DNA of 64,000 nucleotides, from the NCBI GenBank assembly GCA_001574975.1, contig KQ965794.1, positions 108,839 through 172,838 on the forward strand, read 5' to 3'. The position numbers were made by a program, and so were the translations under genes. Within the stretch, counting starts at the first letter, position 1. The number at the start of each line of letters is the position of its first letter. Origin of the DNA: Gonapodya prolifera JEL478. Taxonomy: Eukaryota > Monoblepharomycota > Monoblepharidomycetes > Monoblepharidales > Gonapodyaceae. The notes under the pieces are model-generated. The model was not told where the DNA came from and searched no databases. It saw only the letters and a program-made list of their open reading frames with translations. Positions 11,765 to 24,159 of this stretch are shown piece by piece.

Positions 11765-14700
11765 TTAATTCATTATTGCGATTCCAATTGGGAACACATG
11801 CTCACCCTCAAACTCAACCAGGATTTCGTCGGCGGCTACACTGGCACCCTTAGACACGTTCACCTTGGCGATTTTGCCCCCTCTCGGCGCCCGCAGGACG
11901 TTCTGCATCTTCATGGCCTCTACAATCGCAATTTCGGAGCCCTCGTTCACGGTGTCACCTGGTTTGACGCTGAGCGACACGACGGTTCCTGGCATTGGGG
12001 CCAGAACGACGCGAGATGTGTCGAGCTTGGGCTTCTCCTTCATGAATTGGGTGGCGGCAAACTGAGCAGGGGAGTACGTGTTCAGATTGAACTTTTGGAT
12101 GATAACGCCAATAGCTGTCAGTGGTGCTGAACCAATGGTAGGCATGTAACAGGCTTACCGAAGTTCCGTGGTGGATCACGCTGAACCCAACGGGCAGAGC
12201 TTCCGAGTACTGCACGACAAACGAATCCCGGGCGCCGCTCTTGTCGCTACCCTGGAGGCGCACACTGACGAGGCTGGACTCGAGTGTCCAGTCGGCGTCC
12301 ACGACAACTTCTGTCTCATCGTTGATCACCACCTGATTACAAGTCGGAGAATATGAGGGGATCGATTCGGCAGCAACAAGAACGAGGACCACCAACCTTG
12401 TATTCCTTGCCGAGTTTCTCGACCGACACTTTGTGGCTCTCCTTCTCCATGTTTTTGTTGCTGACCACGACGTAAATGTCCCACTTCTGTGATGGGGCGT
12501 GGAACTTGCTGACGTTGGTCTGAATCCAAGACTTGTCCCTCTCGTCCCTGCGAGCGTACACGTAACCAGCAGTGGCGAGGAGCTCCACGGTGGAGGCGGG
12601 CGTCAACTGGTGGCCAAGGAAACCCTTGGGGTACTTTGTGGGAAGATACTTGGTGGAGATCTTGCCCTCACGGTAGTCGGCCTCAGCGACGACCTCCCTC
12701 AGGAGAGGGATATTGTGTGTGACACCTGGGTGAGACCCCGGGCACGTCAGTGGACCGTTCGCTCGATAATAACGTCAAACATCCACTTACCCTTGATAAC
12801 ATACGAGTCCAGCGCCTTCTCCATCAGCTCCAACGACTCCTTCCTGTCCTTTCCGTGGGTGATAAGCTTGCAAATCATGGGGTCGTAGTACATGCTGATC
12901 TCGCTGCCCTCCCTGATACCCGAATCGCACCGAACAATCGCGTTGGTGCCCTCGTACTCCTTGGGCAGCTTGGGCTCCTGGTAGTGATTGAGACGTCCGA
13001 TGGAGGGCAGGAAACGGACGGGGTCCTCAGCGTACACACGTGACTCGGTCGCCCAGCCGTGGATCTTGACGTCGGATTGGGCGATGGGGAGAGGGTGGCC
13101 GGCAGCGACGAGAATCATGAGCTCGACAAGGTCGAGTTGAGTGATTTGCTCAGTAATGGGGTGCTCGCTGGGGATGGGGTGGAGGTGGTGGCGCGAATCA
13201 GCTTCCCGGAACCACGCGCCTCCTCTCCTCTGCGAAACATCATCACTCACACTTGCAACCTGGTGTTCATTTCCAAGAAGTAGAAGTTCCTGTGCGCGTC
13301 GCACAGCATCTCAACGGTTCCTGCCGAGTAGTACCCGACGTTCTTGGCGAGGGCAACGGCTTGCTCACCCATCTTGCGCCGGGTCTCAGGGTCGATGTGC
13401 ACCGAGGGAGCCTCCTCAATGACCTTCTGGTTACGACGTTGGATCGAGCATTCACGCTCAGGGAGGTACACCTGTAGAGGGAGAGTGTGGTCAACCTTCC
13501 GAACCCCAATCACCCCACAAGCGGGCCTCGACACGCACCACGTTGCCGTGCTGGTCACCGATAAGCTGAATCTCAATGTGCCTGGGGTCCTCGATGAACT
13601 TCTCCACAAGCAGACGGTCGTCACCGAACGAGGACTTGGCCTCGGCAGACGACAGACGGAAGGCCTCGCGGGCTTCCTCGTCGTTCCATGCAATACGCAT
13701 ACCCTTGCCACCACCACCGGCACTGGCCTTGACCATCACGGGGTAGCCGATTTCGCGGGCTGATTGGGGTAGGAAGTAAAATCAGTTGAGAAAGAAAGTA
13801 GCAAAGAAAGGGTCTGACGCTTTTCCCCCATATTATCCGAAGTTCCGTCTCTTCTCCCATGTATCTCCTTCTTTTACAATCGCAGCGGCAACTCACAGAT
13901 CTGAACAGCGTGCTCCGCATCGCTGACAACACCATCAAAACCGGGAATACACGACACACCGGCCTTGCGGGCAATGATCTTTGACTGGATCTTGTCACCC
14001 ATCGCAAACATGGCGCTGGTGTTTGGCCCGATGAAGGCGACGCCAGCCTCGTCGAGGGCCTTGACAAAGGCCGAGTTCTCGGACAGGAAACCGTATCCCG
14101 GGTGGACTGCCTCGGCGCCGGTTTGCTTGCAGGCCTTGACAATGTTCTCAATGACGAGGTAGGACTGGTTGGTGGGCGCAGGGCCGATCAGGACGGCCTC
14201 GTCGGCAAGCTGCACGTGGAGCGCGCTGGCGTCGGCCTCGGAGTACACGGCGACGGTCTTGATGCCCATCTTGCGGGCGGTGCGGATGACACGGCAGGCG
14301 ATTTCTCCACGGTTGGCGATGAGGATTTTGTTGAAGGTCTAGAAAGAGTGGAGTGGAGGAAAGAGGTAGGGGGGAGGGGGGAAGGGTTTGTGGTGGAGTG
14401 TGACAAAAGGGAGAAGGTACGGGTGAGATTTCAGAGTCGTGGGGTAGACGAAACACGTTATCCGCGAGGCGCGAATCAGCGCAATTCCGGGCAGTAAGAA
14501 GAAAAGGGTTGTTGAACAATGATAATTTGAGGCGAAGGATCCTGTAGTAGACAATGACGAGTGCGCAAAACTTGTTGCCCAGGTGAAGACGTGGTGTGCT
14601 CCGTGGTGAAACACGAAGGTACAGCGGCAGACAAATGAAAAGAGTACGCTTTGACTCAATGGTGAAATTGTGTTCCACGATGGCCATCGGCCAGTGTGCC

Positions 14701-15083
14701 ACGAGGTGCGAAGTGGTGGCACCAAACTGTGTTGTGTACCCCAACATCGCGAATCCAAATGTCCATGACTTCCCCAGAAAGAATCCCACGAAAACAAATG
14801 AATCATCGATTTTGGAACCATTTCTCACCTTGGGGTAAGTCTTCTCCGGAGCCGCGGCTGTTGCGTACTGGCGTTTCGGGATGGACCTCGGGAGGGCCGA
14901 AACAGCCGCTGCCTGGCGGGATTTGGGCTGAACATGCCGCGCCTGGCGAGGCGCAATCTGAGACTGGGACGCAACGGTGGAGAGGGCCCGGGATGCTGTG
15001 CGCGCGGCCGGGATGGCAACAGCAGCAGCAGCGGAAGAGAGAGCCGCGGCGCGGGAGACCGAGATTGAGGACACGGAAGACAT
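11765..15083 (-). CDS. PCCA: Propionyl-CoA carboxylase alpha chain, mitochondrial
   Basis: Biotin carboxylase plus biotin carrier subunit; carboxylates biotin with ATP and bicarbonate for transfer to propionyl-CoA by PCCB. The N-terminus ([16 protein letters not shown]..., rich in Ala/Ser/Arg, no acids) is a mitochondrial presequence. Biotin-carboxylase motifs follow: [37 protein letters not shown], the ATP-grasp loop [53 protein letters not shown] middle region links to the C-terminal biotinyl domain with the lysine motif [10 protein letters not shown] and ends [16 protein letters not shown]. Match to PCCA rather than methylcrotonyl- or acetyl-CoA carboxylase is supported by the adjacent PCCB. 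About eight introns; one in the 5' part is long (about 500 bp, between TYPK and TFNK). Divergent from PCCB. Confidence 0.93.
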
Positions 15084-15593
15084 TCTCAGGTGCAGGAGTA
15101 GAGGGGCGAGTGTCGATGGGATGGAGGAATGAAAAGACGCTCGGAAGTTCGGAATATGCAGACCTCGGGAGGAGGTGATGAATAGATCAGCGACATGACG
15201 TGATAGCAGGCACAAAGCGCAGACACTTACCAGCAGGCGACAGATCGATAGCGCACTAGTCTCCCGGGTTTGCGTGTGTGCCGGTTCTGAGTTCAGCGCG
15301 TCTGTCGTACGACAGGCTAATCTTCTTTTTAGGATTCATTCGGCTTGGACAGTGACGCATCCGACCCGGGCGCCTCAAACGTCACAACCTCTTGACGTGA
15401 TCCATAGAAACGATCGCGTTATCAATAACTCTTTGCAACTCCGGAACCCGCCTTCTCTTATCCGAGCCGGTGTGTGCTCCCACTGCTCGCTCCACCAACC
15501 GGCTACCTGTACCCTAACTCTTCCGCCTAAACTGTCTTCGGATCCTCCATCATACCCCACCGCAACTCCATCCGTCGCCAGCATCTCGCTCCA
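15084..15593. promoter_or_regulatory. Shared divergent promoter region of PCCA and PCCB
   Basis: About 510 bp separate the two ATG codons of the two subunits of one enzyme, which are transcribed away from each other. The stretch contains no gene I can support. This arrangement would allow balanced expression of the alpha and beta chains from one regulatory region. No specific operator was recognised. Confidence 0.6.
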
Positions 15594-18301
15594 ATGGCCG
15601 CATCCCTCCCGTCGCTGCTCAGGTCCGCATCAATCGCCGCGCGACCCCTCCTTGCTTCCGCGGCAAAGTCCGCCTCGAGACCCGCGCTCGCTTCCGTCCG
15701 TCGGATGGCAGTAGCGGCCACTCAGGAGAAGGTATGACATTTGTTTTCTTCTACCCCCACCCCGGTCTTCCGGTCTCAATTGTGGGCCGGGGTTCCGGAA
15801 TCGTTGCTCAATTGAATTCCAATGTCTGAAACCGTCGCCATCCCCTCGGTATTCAGGAACTCTCCGATGTCATCTTGGCTGAACGTGAAGCCGCTCGTCT
15901 GGGTGGTGGTCTCAAGAGAATCGAGGCCCAGCACGCCAGGGTGAGTTGTGGTTGTCGCTCTACCACCTGTACTCTTTACGTTCTCACTCCTGTTCACTAT
16001 ATGTGACTTTTCAATTTGCCGCCTCCTCACTTGATTCCTGTGTCACGAACTCCCTTCGCCGGGACACCTTGTTTCCCATGTCCCTCGTTGGCACCTGTAC
16101 CTGTTACCACTCGACCTACCTCAGGGCAAACTGACTGCCCGCGAACGTCTCGACCTCCTCCTCGACCCCGGCAGCTTCCGCGAGTTCGACCAGTTCGTTG
16201 TCCACCAGTGCGTGGACTTCGGAATGGACAAAAACAAGATCACGGGCGACGGTGTCGTCACGGGTTACGGAACCATCAACGGAAGGCTCGTGTACGTCTT
16301 CTCTCAGGACTTCACTGTCTACGGAGGGTCGCTGTCGAAGATGCACGCTCAGAAGATTTGCAAGGTGAGTCTTCGGTGGTTGGGTTGTTTGGGGGTTGAT
16401 TTGGACAATCAGCTTTGTGGTATTGGACCTTTTGTGTCGAATCATTTTTCGGAGATCGTGGACGACCAATCGTTTGGGATTTGATGTGATATGCGCCGCC
16501 GAGCTTTGCGATTCGGTGTTACCTCAAACACTGGACACGTTGCATCCGAATCCTTTATCTGTGACACACGTTTTGAAAATCACCCATGTGCCATGGAGAC
16601 CATATTTGCCCTTCCTCACATTTTTTGCAAACGTCGTTGCCATTCCACTCTCTCAATCTCATCTCCCGCGCTTCTCGTCACTTTAGGTCATGGACAAGGC
16701 CATGCTCGTCGGAGCCCCTGTTATTGGACTCAACGACTCTGGTGGTGCCCGTATCCAGGAGGGTGTCGACTCTCTCGGCGGTTACGCCGACATTTTCCAG
16801 GTTCGTGGGGTCAAGGTTCAAGTTTTGCCCTAACCCGGCACGGACTCAACTGTCCTCACCTCTCATCCACCACCCAACCGGGTTACAGCGCAACGTGATG
16901 GCCTCGGGTGTGATTCCCCAAATCTCGCTCATCATGGGCCCCTGTGCCGGCGGTGCCGTGTACAGTCCTGCCCTGACCGACTTCACCCTCATGGTCCGCG
17001 ACTCGTCTTACCTCTTCGTCACTGGACCTGAGGTTGTCAAGGCCGTCACCAACGAGACCGTCACACAGGAGGAGCTCGGAGGCGCCAAGGCTCACACTAC
17101 CAAATCTGGTGTTGCCCACCTGGCGTTTGATAACGATGTCGAGGCGCTCAACAGGTGAGTAACACTCGTATCGTGGAAGGGGGTTTAGGCCCCTGGCCGC
17201 GCATTCCACCAACTAAATCAATCGCTGGCACCGTCTCTACCAACCATCTGCCATCCAGGCTCCGCGAGTTCGTCGATTTCCTTCCCCTGTCCAACCGTGA
17301 GGAGCCCCCCGTGCGTAAGACCGAGGACAGCGCCGCTCGTGAGGACCCAGTACTCGATGAGATCGTCCCAGTGGACCCGACCAAGGCCTACGACATGAAG
17401 TACGTCGTGGAGAGGGTGAGTTATGTCGCGAGTGGGGACTAGTGTGGAGGAGTGGAGTTCAATCACTGACGACGTTGTCACGGTCCCCGTCTCTGTCTCC
17501 AAATCAACTAAGATCGTTGACGACGGTCACTTCTACGAAATCAACCCAGACTTTGCCAAGAACATCATCATCGGGTTTGCCCGCATGAACGGCAAGACTG
17601 TCGGCGTCGTCGGCAACCAACCGCTTGTCTCATCTGGTGTGCTCGACATCAACTCGTCCGTCAAGGCCGCCCGCTTCGTCCGCTTTTTGGACGCCTTCAA
17701 CATCCCCATCCTCACCTTCGTAGACGTGCCAGGGTTCCTCCCCGGTACTGCCCAGGAACACAACGGTATCATCAGGCACGGTGCTAAGCTGCTGTACGCC
17801 TACGCCGAGGCCACCGTGCCCAAGATCACCGTCATCACCAGGAAGGCTTACGGAGGAGCCTACGATGTCATGGCCTCGAAGCACTTGAGGGGTGACGTGA
17901 GTTGGAGCCTCGGAGTGTCTATCCTGAATGAGGGATCCATTATTGACGCTGTTATGTCTTGCAGTCCAACTACGCCTGGCCGGCCGCCGAAATTGCCGTC
18001 ATGGGCGCCAAGGGTGCCGTCGAGATTATTTTCCGCGGGCTGGACACCGAGGGCAGACGTAAGTGCCTATCTCACCTTTTGCGTCACTTCATTGGCGTCA
18101 CTATTCTCCGCGTTCTCAGGCAAGGCTGAGCTCGACTACATTCGGACTTTCGCCAACCCCCTCCCCGCCGCACAGCGCGGGTTCATTGATGACGTCATTG
18201 AGCCCCGGACGACGCGCAAGCGTATCATCGAGGATCTGGAACAGCTCAAGCACAAGAAGCTGACGAACCCGGCCAAAAAGCATGGCAACATTCCGCTGTA
18301 G
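15594..18301 (+). CDS. PCCB: Propionyl-CoA carboxylase beta chain, mitochondrial
   Basis: Carboxyltransferase subunit, forming (S)-methylmalonyl-CoA from propionyl-CoA in the mitochondrial matrix. The presequence is [20 protein letters not shown]. Family blocks read [136 protein letters not shown], and [20 protein letters not shown], ending KKHGNIPL. These include the acyl-CoA oxyanion-hole glycines of both halves of the carboxyltransferase. The match to PCCB runs across the whole length and excludes MCCB. About seven introns of 50-320 bp. Head to head with PCCA; convergent with the WD40 gene about 250 bp downstream. Confidence 0.95.
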
Positions 18302-18550
18302 AGGAGAGAGTAGCGTGGGGAAGAGAGTTGTAAAGGATATGAATATACAGTGAAGGTTTTGTGCTCTTAATCGAACATTAAATGCAGTTCCAGGGGCATG
18401 CAGTCAACAAAGCTCCACCCCAACTTTTCCTCCTACCCAGCACCCGCCGGCTCTCTTTTCCCGCACGACAATGAAGCGGGAGGAAAGAGTGGTCGGTTTG
18501 ATGTTGCATAGAAAACAATAGATATGACAGATTTGAACTGATTCGCCCAG

Positions 18551-21500
18551 TCACACTTCCCCTGCTCGTGCGTTGATGGCGCGTTCCAGTTGCTGAGCCA
18601 AACTATCACCCCTATCAGACACATCGGCCTCCACAGTTCTTGGTTGGGAGCTAGAAGGGGATTTCCGCCTTGTAGGACCTGACACCGTGGATTCTGTCAT
18701 GCTGTAAGGCTCGAATCCTCGGAAAACACGTCCCCCCTCCGGTGCCTTTATTGTGGGCTTCTGGGGCGGTCGAGTATCCCGCTCCCGTACAAAAAGAGTC
18801 CGTGTGAAAGGCGTCTGGTAAGATTTTGATGGTTCTGCTGATTGTCCGCGGGATCGATCTGATCTGGATGATGTTCCGTTCTTTGGGTTCGCGTTTTCGG
18901 TGGCCGAAAGTTTGTTGGTACTTGTCAAGGGTGGCGGAGTACTCTCTGATCGAACTGCGGTGGGACGGTTACGTTTATTTGATCGATTCCGAGATGCCAG
19001 TGATGGGAGTGAGCCCGAAGACTGAGAACTGTCGAAAGGAGGATCGAATTCAAAAGTGCTCGGATCGCTGAGATTCCACTGTCTACGTTGCCCAAAGACT
19101 CCAACATAATCCCCAGATGTCTGGTGGAAAGATGTGCTGTCAGATTATGTCGATTGCCTAGAAAAGTAATCTTACCGTCCAGAGTCGAACCGTCTTGTCC
19201 AGAGAGGCAGATATAAGAAAGGACTCCGATGTGAAGTCCAAGCTTACAATCGGCTCACTGTGAGCACGCCACGAAGCAATACATGCCGGCTGAGATGTGG
19301 AGACGCCATTCACACCGAAATTTGCAATTGACCAACAAGAGATCCATCCCGCTGTGTCACCAGTGGCCAGGGTGCTTTCCGACGCGTCAACGCTCATGGC
19401 GTACACTCCTACATCCCAGCCGCGAGTAGCGTCAAAAGTACCATAAACCTTGCCTTCGTGATCCCAAAGGCGGACCTGCCCGTCTGCTCCACACGACAGC
19501 AGATTTACGGAAGCATTTTCACGTGTGGTCAAGAAGTGAATACAATCCATCGATTTGTTTGTATTGTCCAACAAGGGATTTCCATCAGCCATTAATTGAG
19601 TGACCTCGCGCGACGATTTGGGACGGAATTGAGCGATAGTATGAAACGTCGACAAGTCGAATAGGCTTATTTCACCGTCGTAAGTAGATGCAGCAAGAAC
19701 ATTGTGGGTTGGTGAATAGGCAAGTGCGAGAACGTCATCTCTGAATACTGGCGAGTGAGTGATCTCATGGAGACACCATCGATGCAATGGGGCCACGTGA
19801 TAACTATTGTTGGGTTCGTCCGACTGAGTGACAAAGTGAGGTCCTTGTTTAAAAGCAAAAAGTTCTTCTCAAATGTCATACTCACGAAAATAGTTACAAC
19901 TCGGTTCCAACCAGCTGCCGCAATCAGTGCTATTCCTTTTACTTCAACAAATGCCAAAGAAGTAACCTCGGAATCATCTCCTTTGTCTAGTTCGTGCAGG
20001 CGTTGGCCATTGGAAGGATTGTAAATGTATATCGTCCCATCTACGATGTGTGGGGAAGATGGATGTGTCATTCTGATGAAAAACCAAGAATGTTGCTTTC
20101 CTCACTTCGTCCTCCGGTGAGTAAACGGCGGTGGTTGCGATCAAAGGCCATAGCAGTGATTTCGGAAGATCCATGAGCTTCCGAATACTTGAAAATGATT
20201 TCACCGGTTCTCACGCTGTTGGGACATGAATAAGCAAAGTTTTAAGCATCTCACTCTCTGAGAACTTACTCCCATACGTTTACAACCCCACCGGAGCATC
20301 CCGAGACTACGTGATGAAATGCTGGATTGTGAAGAGCTGAGGTTACAGCAAACTCGTGACTCTTCGTTTCCTCAGTGACACCGTTTTCATTTTGCAATTC
20401 ATACTTGAGCAACAATGTAGATGCCAGAATGAGCATTCCGCCGTTGACAGATGTGAACATCATTGCACTTAAGACGTTTTCAGGGCGATGTTCGATGGAA
20501 TCGACGATGGTTTGCAAGCACTCGTGCCGTCGGACGTCCCAAACTTTCACGGCTCGATCACTGGATAACGAGATGGCTTGCGCGTTTGTTTCATTCACGA
20601 TGAGATCCACAATCGGCGAATTGTGTCCCGTCATTGCGCTCAGTACGTGCGTTACGTTGTGGAGATTGATGAACCGCAATCGTCGATCTCCTCCGCCGGC
20701 GATGATAGTCGGTGGAAATTTGCACACCGCCATAGCATTCACTCCTTTTTTGATTCCGATGCTCTCCACTGTCCAAGCCAAAAAGTCTTTGGTGGAAGCG
20801 ACCGTCAGTGAGTTTCGTTCGTCGGATGAGCTACAACTTATGATCATCTTGAACTCGCTGACGAAACGAACTTTAGTCGTCCATTCCTTATGTTCTTGTC
20901 GAGATCTAACCCAACCAGATGAGCCTGTAGTGGATCTTCGTGGCGCGGCTCCATTGGCTGTTATCGAATCTGCACGTATTATCTGGCACGCTCGGCCTTT
21001 GTTCCGCGTCACGAACAGCTCAGAGAATGAGAATTTCCAGTTGGATACACTCCCACTCGTTGTACCCCACCAAAGAACATATTCGTCCGAGTCTGCCGGG
21101 TTACACCAGAAGTCCAGTGAGAGGGCAATTGAGCTTCCCAGGTCCAGGCGAATCACGGCTTGAAGAGTTGAGAAGTCGCAAAACCAAATCATGTGCTCGT
21201 CCGTGCTAAGCACAATCTTTGGTGCATTGTTCATAAGCAGTAGAGCATCGAGGATCCACGGCTGTGTCCTCTTCGCGCTAACGTTGGAACTCGTCTCATC
21301 GAACCCAACATTCTGGAAAACCTTGCTGAGGCGAAACCCTTCCGTCCAGATCGCCACGGTACCATCTCTCCCAACAGTTGCAAACTTGTGGTTCGGAGCT
21401 TGAAGGACCTTGATAATGAGGTCACGATGGGGTGTGGTCAATGGAGGCTTAGGTCGCAAAGGATCGATATCGAAGACTTTCTTCTGAGACTCTTCTCTCA

Positions 21501-21955
21501 TTGCGTTTTCCCCCTCCTCTCGATTGAGAAGGAACGTGGAGAATGCGTCCCTGAATCTTCCGGGTTAGGTCACAAGGCGTTGTACTTCTTCCTCAAAAAG
21601 TCTCACCAATCAATCAGGTCATCGAGGTCGTAGTCCACTTGCATGAATAGTTGTTGAATCTTGGACGAGCGATTGAGACAAGTGTAGAAGAGCCATTGAA
21701 AGAGCGTCTCACTTGTTCATCCCCAAGCCGTCCGAGAACCTTTCGCAAAGCGACCTTGAAATCAGTCAGATTCATTTTGGCGCTCTTTTCTCCTTTGGAA
21801 TTGAACGCTGCCAGTAGTTCTCTCCAACTTTGGAGTGTCAGCTCCCGCTCGGTTCTATATCGAGCGGAATCTTTCAGCAGATTTGTCCGTTGTCGATACT
21901 GTTCGCTAGCCAGAGCGATCTCTGCTCCCGCCCTGTTGCCTCGGCTCCTTTCCAT
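18551..21955 (-). CDS. EF-hand and WD40-repeat protein, WDR49/WDR64 type
   Basis: Probable scaffold protein. The N-terminal part has a helical region (LTLQSWRELLAAFNSKGEKS) and an EF-hand-like calcium loop near LFMQVDYDLDDLIDW. A WD40 array follows: RDLIIKVLQAPNHKFATVGR...VAIWTEGF, IIAGGGDRRLRFINLHNV, GHNSPIVDLIVNETNAQAIS...KVWDVRRHECLQTI, VVSGCSGGVVNVWE, YSPTHNVLAASTYDGEISLF, LSCGADGQVRLWDHEGKVYG, LATGDTAGWISCWSI, FLISASLDKTVRLWT, then the family-typical GDYVGVFGQRRQWNL before a Ser/Arg-rich tail. EF-hand plus WD40 in this order is characteristic of the WDR49/WDR64 group, best known in ciliated or flagellated organisms. The start is the first ATG of the N-terminal exon (MERSRGNRAG); a further 5' exon is possible. 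Around five introns. Confidence 0.8.
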
Positions 21956-22115
21956 TGACCCAATCCAAACAGTTTGTGAAGTGGGCGGCTTCACTCGATG
22001 ACCGCGGAAATGCGAAGGTCGTCTGAATATATTTTATTGTCCTCCGCTGGCAACGCACCTTCGAATAAAGCGACTCAAGCATCTATATATCAGAGTTCAT
22101 ATGAGGAATTTACGT

Positions 22116-23448
22116 CTACGTCGCTACGCTTAACTGAGCCCCCACCGACACTCCCTTCCATGCAACATGCCGAATCCACCCCCTCCAACGAATGCATTTG
22201 AACTCTGGGTACAGGTGCCATGACTTGAGTGACGCCTCCGGGGGCACGTTGTACCCTCGTATCCATCGCGCCACAGTATAGTCAACCAGCATAAGCTCTA
22301 GTGGAAGATCAGGATTGGTTTCGAGTGGAGGTAGAGTGGCGTGAAGCTCTTTGTAGCGGCGGAGAGTTTGCTCGTCGTCCGCCTGGGAAAGTAAAATTCT
22401 TCGATCGATAAATTTGGAGAGGCATCTTGTTAGTCATCCACCTTGGTCCACGTCAGCTTGTTCCCTGTTTCCTCTTCGTATATCTTCCCCATCTGGTTCA
22501 TAGTAATAGTCTCTGCCATGCAGAAAACACGCTTGTTCAGAGTGCGCGGGTCCAGTACAATCTTTGCCACCAAGTTGCCAACGTCCGGGTGGTGTGTGAT
22601 GGCGTTGGGGAGATCTCCCGACCCGATCACCGTGTATGTCACTGGCGGGGTGGAGGGAAGACCTCGGTGCTGTAGGTGAGGGTGCCGTCTATTTCCTTCA
22701 GGATGATTTCGAACCTATATATGGGAGAGCAGAAGATGGATGTTGGCTGGCACGAACGCCGGCACAAAGGCGATGGTGGAGGCCCGCTTCGACATACCAT
22801 GATCCTGTATCAATGAAAATGTATCCAATACCCGAATCAACGATGTACTTGTGAACAATTTCCTTCTGCGGAGTGATTAATTGCGCAAGCGATGCCCAAG
22901 ACAGACCGAAAGCAAGGGCAAGATGGTCAAATTCAATTCCGATAAATGTCCCTCCAAATAATGCATTGTCCAGTTACCTTATCTTGCAGCGCCATCACCC
23001 CCGACGGAAAATATCCTGCAAAGTCACTTGGAACAAAACTCGTGACGCCGACCTCCTTGGTGACTTTCACCACTTTTATCTGCGTAAGAAGATCGCGAGC
23101 GACAACTGCCGAGACAACAACATCGACCTTTTGGAGCCAGACGCGGATCTTTTCCTCGGTATCGTTTGTAGAACCCGACCGGATCTCAACACCGAGGGAC
23201 CGCAATTGCGCCACGCGAGGTGCATGAGTGGTGTCGTTGAGTGTGGATTGTTGGATAACGCCAATGATGTGACAGGAACGTCTGGCGCAGGCGGGAGAGA
23301 TGAAGCCAGATGAACGAATCTTTTAAATGGACGAGCAGAGAACAATCCGCCAAAGCGATGTCACTTATGAGGCAGCGATACCTGTCAAAATGTTGAACCC
23401 TGTTGCTCCAGTGGAGCCGATGATAAGGACTGTTGGCGGAGCAGACAT
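22116..23448 (-). CDS. NmrA-like / isoflavone-reductase-like NAD(P)-binding protein
   Basis: Atypical short-chain dehydrogenase of the NmrA/phenylcoumaran benzylic ether reductase-like group. The N-terminus MSAPPTVLIIGSTGATGFNI holds the GxxGxxG dinucleotide loop. Further exons read RVAQLRSLGVEIRSGSTNDT, VWLQKVDVVVSAVVARDLLT, VGVTSFVPSDFAGYFPSGVM, YTVIGSGDLPNAITHHPDVG, VAKIVLDPRTLNKRVFCMA, and a C-terminal segment DEQTLRRYKELHATLPPL. Members act as NAD(P)-dependent reductases or redox-sensing regulators of transcription; which applies here cannot be told. Reading frames change across several short introns, and the join between the first two exons is uncertain. Transcribed away from the gene-poor stretch upstream. 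Confidence 0.8.
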
Positions 23449-23953
23449 GACTTGAAACTAACAATGGTCACCCACAGAGGACCAGTAGTGCGAATTTCCT
23501 GAACTGGTGTTGGTGTGGCTAAATGCGTCAATGTTTTAGCGAGCAAGGGAAGAAGTGAACCGTCCAGCCGCTGTTTCATTCCTGGCCGACACCCTAAAAC
23601 CAAGTTTGATTCCGACTTCTTTCTGTCATGATAAGAGTTATCGAACCACTTTCTGCGATACCAATTGATCATTAATGGTGGTCCCCAGGGATTTGATGCG
23701 GTCTTGGGTGCTCCCATCAGTCCAGGGAATGATTTGAGCGAAATTCCGGGCTTGGAGGCCGGACGATGATTGATAAGGCTTGGATAAGATGCTTTCTTTT
23801 TCAGAGCGTGGTCATTTTGCGTGTGGGGCGCGATCGAACTTGTGTGTTGACTGGTTGGTTCTCGCGGCAAGTATGCGAGTTTGTACATACGCGAAGGAGT
23901 TCTCGGTACGCACATTTGTAATGACTCATTCATGTATTAGTGAGTAATGATTT

Positions 23954-24077
23954 GATAATTACAAAGTTAATTTTGTCCACCCTGGGTAATTGCTTTCGAG
24001 AGACCTGGGCAAGGAAATCGTCTGAGAAACCGAGAAACCCACGATAAGCACCTCAAAAGACGTGCCATGGCCACTCT
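23954..24077 (-). pseudogene. Degenerate copy of the 3' end of the acyl-CoA dehydrogenase gene
   Basis: This stretch aligns by eye with 25206-25357, the last intron and last exon of the acyl-CoA dehydrogenase gene. Shared words include gataattaca, a block ttt(g)tccac[ct]ctgggt, aatc[ga]tctg[at]gaaac and a diverged version of aagacataccactaccactctc. On the minus strand both copies have a phase-1 junction followed by DDLLA/DDFLA. In this copy the donor is GCACGT instead of GTATGT, and the sequence upstream carries stops, so it looks like a decayed duplicate. It could instead be the tail of a second, unrecognised paralogous gene. Confidence 0.45.
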
Positions 24078-24159
24078 CATTCATCTCAACATCTCTCAAA
24101 CGCTGATATCTCGGCCTGTCCAGGATGGAACTCTGAAGGAGATTCCACTTCACACGAGT

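Noticed and set aside
13491-14500. Numerous plus-strand frames of 130-140 codons opposite PCCA
   Set aside because: Antisense shadows of a well-conserved coding sequence.
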